Of a stretch of DNA of 51,064 bases, positions 49,187 through 51,064 are shown in pieces. The notes under the pieces were generated by a model. It had not been told where the DNA came from and did no database searches. It saw nothing but the letters and a program-made list of their open reading frames with translations. Source of the stretch: Solirubrobacteraceae bacterium (GTDB taxonomy: Bacteria > Actinomycetota > Thermoleophilia > Solirubrobacterales > Solirubrobacteraceae); assembly GCA_030690545.1 (NCBI GenBank), contig JAUYGN010000050.1, forward strand, positions 1 to 51,064, written 5' to 3'. The translations under genes were made by a program, and so were the position numbers. Numbering within the stretch: the first letter of the stretch is position 1; every line of letters begins with the position of its first letter.

Positions 49187-50206
49187 TTACGCGAGCGCGC
49201 GCTCGCCGGAGGCGTACGCGTCGAGCGCGAGGTAATCGGGAAACGGCTGCGCCGGCACGTAGCGTGCCGCGGATGCGATCATCGCGGCGTTGTCGGTGCA
49301 CAGCTCGCGCGGCGGGATGCCGACGGTGACGCCGAGCGCGCCCAGCCGCTCGCGCAGCGGGCCGTTGGCTGCGACGCCGCCGCCGATCGCCAGGCGCGCG
49401 AGCCCGGTCTGCTCGAGCGCCTGCTCGCAGCGCGCGGCGAGCGCCTCCACGATCGCCCGCTGGTAGCTGGCCGCGAGATCGGCCGCCCGTGCGCGGGTCG
49501 CGTCCTCGCCGAGCTCGCGCACGCGGTACAGCAGCGACGTCTTGACGCCCGCGAACGAGAGGTCCAGCCCGGCGAGGCCGCGCGCGACCGGGAACGCGAA
49601 CGCGGCCGGGTCGCCGTCGCGCGCCAGGCGCTCGAGCGCCGGCCCGCCGGGAAACGGCAGCCCGAGCAGGCGCGCGCCCTTGTCGAACGCCTCGCCGGCG
49701 GCGTCGTCGAGCGTGCGGCCGAGCACGTCGAAGCCGTCGTGACGCTCGACGTGGGCGAGCAGCGTGTGGCCGCCGCTGGCGATCAGGCAGACGAACGGCG
49801 GCTCCATGATCGGCTCCGCGGGCGGGTGCGATCCGACTCCGCGCAGGAAGCTCGCGGCGACGTGGCCCTGGAGGTGGTCGACGGCCGCCAGCGGCAGGCC
49901 CCGCGCGGCGGCCAGCCCCTTCGCCGTCGCGACGCCGACGAGCAGCGCGCCGACGAGCCCCGGCCCCTGCGTGACGGCGACGAGTCCGATCTCGTCAAGC
50001 GTCGCATCGGCGCGTCGCAGAGCGTCGTCGACGACCGCGTTGACGAGCTCGAGATGGTGGCGCGAGGCGATCTCCGGCACGACCCCGCCGTAGGCGTCGT
50101 GGACGCCCTGCGAGGAGATGACGTTCGAGCGCAGCTCGCCGTCGCCGCCGACGACCGCGGCGCAGGTGTCGTCGCAGCTCGTCTCGAGCGCCAGGATCAG
50201 GCTCAT
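49187..50206 (-). CDS. tsaD: tRNA N6-adenosine threonylcarbamoyltransferase TsaD
   Basis: 339 residues from ATG 50206, overlapping rimI by four bases (ATGA). ASKHA-fold Kae1/Qri7/TsaD family: ILALETSCDDTCAAVV, VVPEIASRHHLELV (metal-binding His pair), GLVGALLVGVATAKGLA, CLIASGGHTLL, FDKGARLLGLPFPGG, GLDLSFAGVKTSLLY, GGVAANGPLRERL and the late CTDNAAMIA with the metal Asp. It transfers the threonylcarbamoyl group to A37 of ANN-decoding tRNAs with TsaB. Two genes upstream is tsaB. Confidence 0.97.
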   Translation of the reverse strand: MSLILALETSCDDTCAAVVGGDGELRSNVISSQGVHDAYGGVVPEIASRHHLELVNAVVDDALRRADATLDEIGLVAVTQGPGLVGALLVGVATAKGLAAARGLPLAAVDHLQGHVAASFLRGVGSHPPAEPIMEPPFVCLIASGGHTLLAHVERHDGFDVLGRTLDDAAGEAFDKGARLLGLPFPGGPALERLARDGDPAAFAFPVARGLAGLDLSFAGVKTSLLYRVRELGEDATRARAADLAASYQRAIVEALAARCEQALEQTGLARLAIGGGVAANGPLRERLGALGVTVGIPPRELCTDNAAMIASAARYVPAQPFPDYLALDAYASGERALA

Positions 50207-50697
50207 GCCGGCGAGGCGTTGGGCACGTCGTCGAGGCGTCCCGCGAGCGTCGACGGCGTGCGCCACATGATCACGGCGTCCTCGCCGTTGTCCTGGTAGT
50301 AGCGCCGCCGGCGGCCGGCGGCACGAAATCCGAAGCGCTCGTAGAGCTCGATCGCGCCGGTATTGGACTCGCGCACCTCCAGCGTGAAGCGCGCGTCGGG
50401 CGCGTCGATCCGCCGCAGCAGCTCGCCGAGCATCGCGCTGGCGATTCCCTGGCGGCGCCGATCTGGGTCGACGGCGACGTTCATGACGTGCCACACCCGG
50501 TCATAGCGTGAGCAGATGAGAAAGCCGATCATCTCGTCCGCGCGCAGCGCCGCCAGGCACACGCTGGCCGGCTTGGACAGCTCGAGGACGAACATCGCCA
50601 GCGACCATGGCGTCGGGAACGCGCGCCGCTCGATCACGATCAGCTGCGGCAGGTCCGCGTAGGTCAGGCGGCGGATGTCGAGCGGTCCGTCGGTCAC
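50203..50697 (-). CDS. rimI: Ribosomal protein S18 alanine N-acetyltransferase RimI
   Basis: 164 residues from GTG 50697, overlapping tsaB by four bases (GTGA). GNAT fold: IRRLTYADLPQLIVIERRAFPTPWSLAMF, VWHVMNVAVDPDRRRQGIASAML (the R/Q-x-x-G-x-G/A acetyl-CoA loop), TLEVRESNTGAIELYERFGFRAAGRRRRYY, ending near VIMWR. Acetylates the N-terminus of ribosomal protein S18. The order tsaB-rimI-tsaD is common in actinobacteria. Confidence 0.95.
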   Translation of the reverse strand: MTDGPLDIRRLTYADLPQLIVIERRAFPTPWSLAMFVLELSKPASVCLAALRADEMIGFLICSRYDRVWHVMNVAVDPDRRRQGIASAMLGELLRRIDAPDARFTLEVRESNTGAIELYERFGFRAAGRRRRYYQDNGEDAVIMWRTPSTLAGRLDDVPNASPA

Positions 50698-51064
50698 GTC
50701 GGTGGTTCGGCTCGCGTGCGCGCGATCACCGCGTCGGGCACGCGCAGGTAGTCGGGGACGACGAGATCGCGCGCCGCGCCGCCTTGCGCTGCGAGCGCGG
50801 CGAGCCGGCAGATCGCCAGGGCGCTGACGCGATGCTGCGCGGATCCGTCGGGGGGGACACTGCAACCGGCACCTTCCAGGTCGGAACGAAATCGTATCGC
50901 GCCGTCGCCGACCGCCAGCCACGATCCGCCCTCGTCGGCGACGGCCTGCGCGAGCCGCTGCGGCGCCAGCGCCGCCTGCTCGAGCACCGGCCGGTGGTCG
51001 CGCCAGCCGGCCGCGAAGGCCTCCCCGCGGCGCGCGTCGATCACGGCGAGCACGCCGCTGCCCG
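50694..51064 (-). CDS. tsaB: tRNA threonylcarbamoyladenosine biosynthesis protein TsaB (5' partial)
   Basis: The frame runs off the right edge; ~123 residues of the C-terminal half remain, starting near VLAVIDARRGEAFAAGWRD, the conserved TsaB core strand, followed by AISALAICRLA-type helices (here VSALAICRLAALAA) and VPDYLRVPDAV, ending PPT. TsaB binds TsaD as the partner ASKHA subunit in t6A synthesis. The N-terminal half lies outside the window. Confidence 0.9.
   Translation of the reverse strand, partial: GSGVLAVIDARRGEAFAAGWRDHRPVLEQAALAPQRLAQAVADEGGSWLAVGDGAIRFRSDLEGAGCSVPPDGSAQHRVSALAICRLAALAAQGGAARDLVVPDYLRVPDAVIARTRAEPPT

Noticed and set aside
1-51064. CRISPR arrays, transposases or integrases
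   Set aside because: No regularly spaced identical repeats and no transposase or integrase motifs were seen on either strand.

Overview
The window is a very GC-rich bacterial chromosome segment. Gene content and protein style suggest a high-GC actinobacterium of the Solirubrobacterales/Thermoleophilia type (Conexibacter- or Solirubrobacter-like): Rex, TsaB/RimI/TsaD, a seven-gene Mrp antiporter, a K+-independent-type H+-pyrophosphatase, secreted NHL-repeat proteins with a Cys-containing C-terminal domain, and several starts placed 6-8 bases after a TANNNT box, as in leaderless actinobacterial transcripts. The lineage is an inference; no rRNA is present. All family assignments are by eye.

Layout. 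1-6000: tail of a phytoene-desaturase-like FAD enzyme, a secreted LamG-fold protein, a SpoIIAB/RsbW-like ATPase, a secreted NHL beta-propeller and a secreted SGNH hydrolase. 6000-11200: a more AT-rich accessory island, all on the minus strand. It holds a 5'-truncated and frameshifted RHS/YD-repeat gene, then small membrane ORFs, two tandem HEAT-repeat paralogues, a 127-residue orphan, a two-helix membrane protein and a broken third HEAT copy. It looks like a decaying polymorphic-toxin locus with an array of candidate immunity genes. 11300-13500: an OafA-type acyltransferase.

13800-19480: the complete mrpABCDEFG operon, with stop/start overlaps or near-contacts throughout. 19600-24000: phosphoenolpyruvate carboxylase, overlapping a CBS/DRTGG-containing family II pyrophosphatase by four bases. 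24100-25720: ECF sigma factor and membrane partner. 25900-27680: a Gfo/Idh/MocA oxidoreductase and a histidine phosphatase. 27750-32050: a compact three-gene unit of cytoplasmic subtilase, MBL-fold hydrolase and Vps62/DUF946 protein, with a 20-codon micro-ORF that overlaps the stop and start on either side of it. I regard this unit as the best candidate for an undescribed system.

32150-36860: a zinc-ribbon protein coupled to DNA-3-methyladenine glycosylase I (minus strand), a heterodimeric ABC exporter (plus strand) and tRNA-Gln(CTG). 36900-44030: a maltose-type acetyltransferase (plus); then, on the minus strand, two RCK/TrkA proteins, two APC permeases with USP-like tails separated by a small membrane protein, a lipoprotein and a YceI protein. 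44400-51064 (minus strand): a long collinear run tsaB-rimI-tsaD-glutaredoxin-rex-GCS2 ligase-DUF1844-hppA, linking tRNA modification, redox sensing, thiol metabolism and proton pumping. Ion and pyrophosphate energetics recur (Mrp, RCK/APC, family II PPase, H+-PPase).
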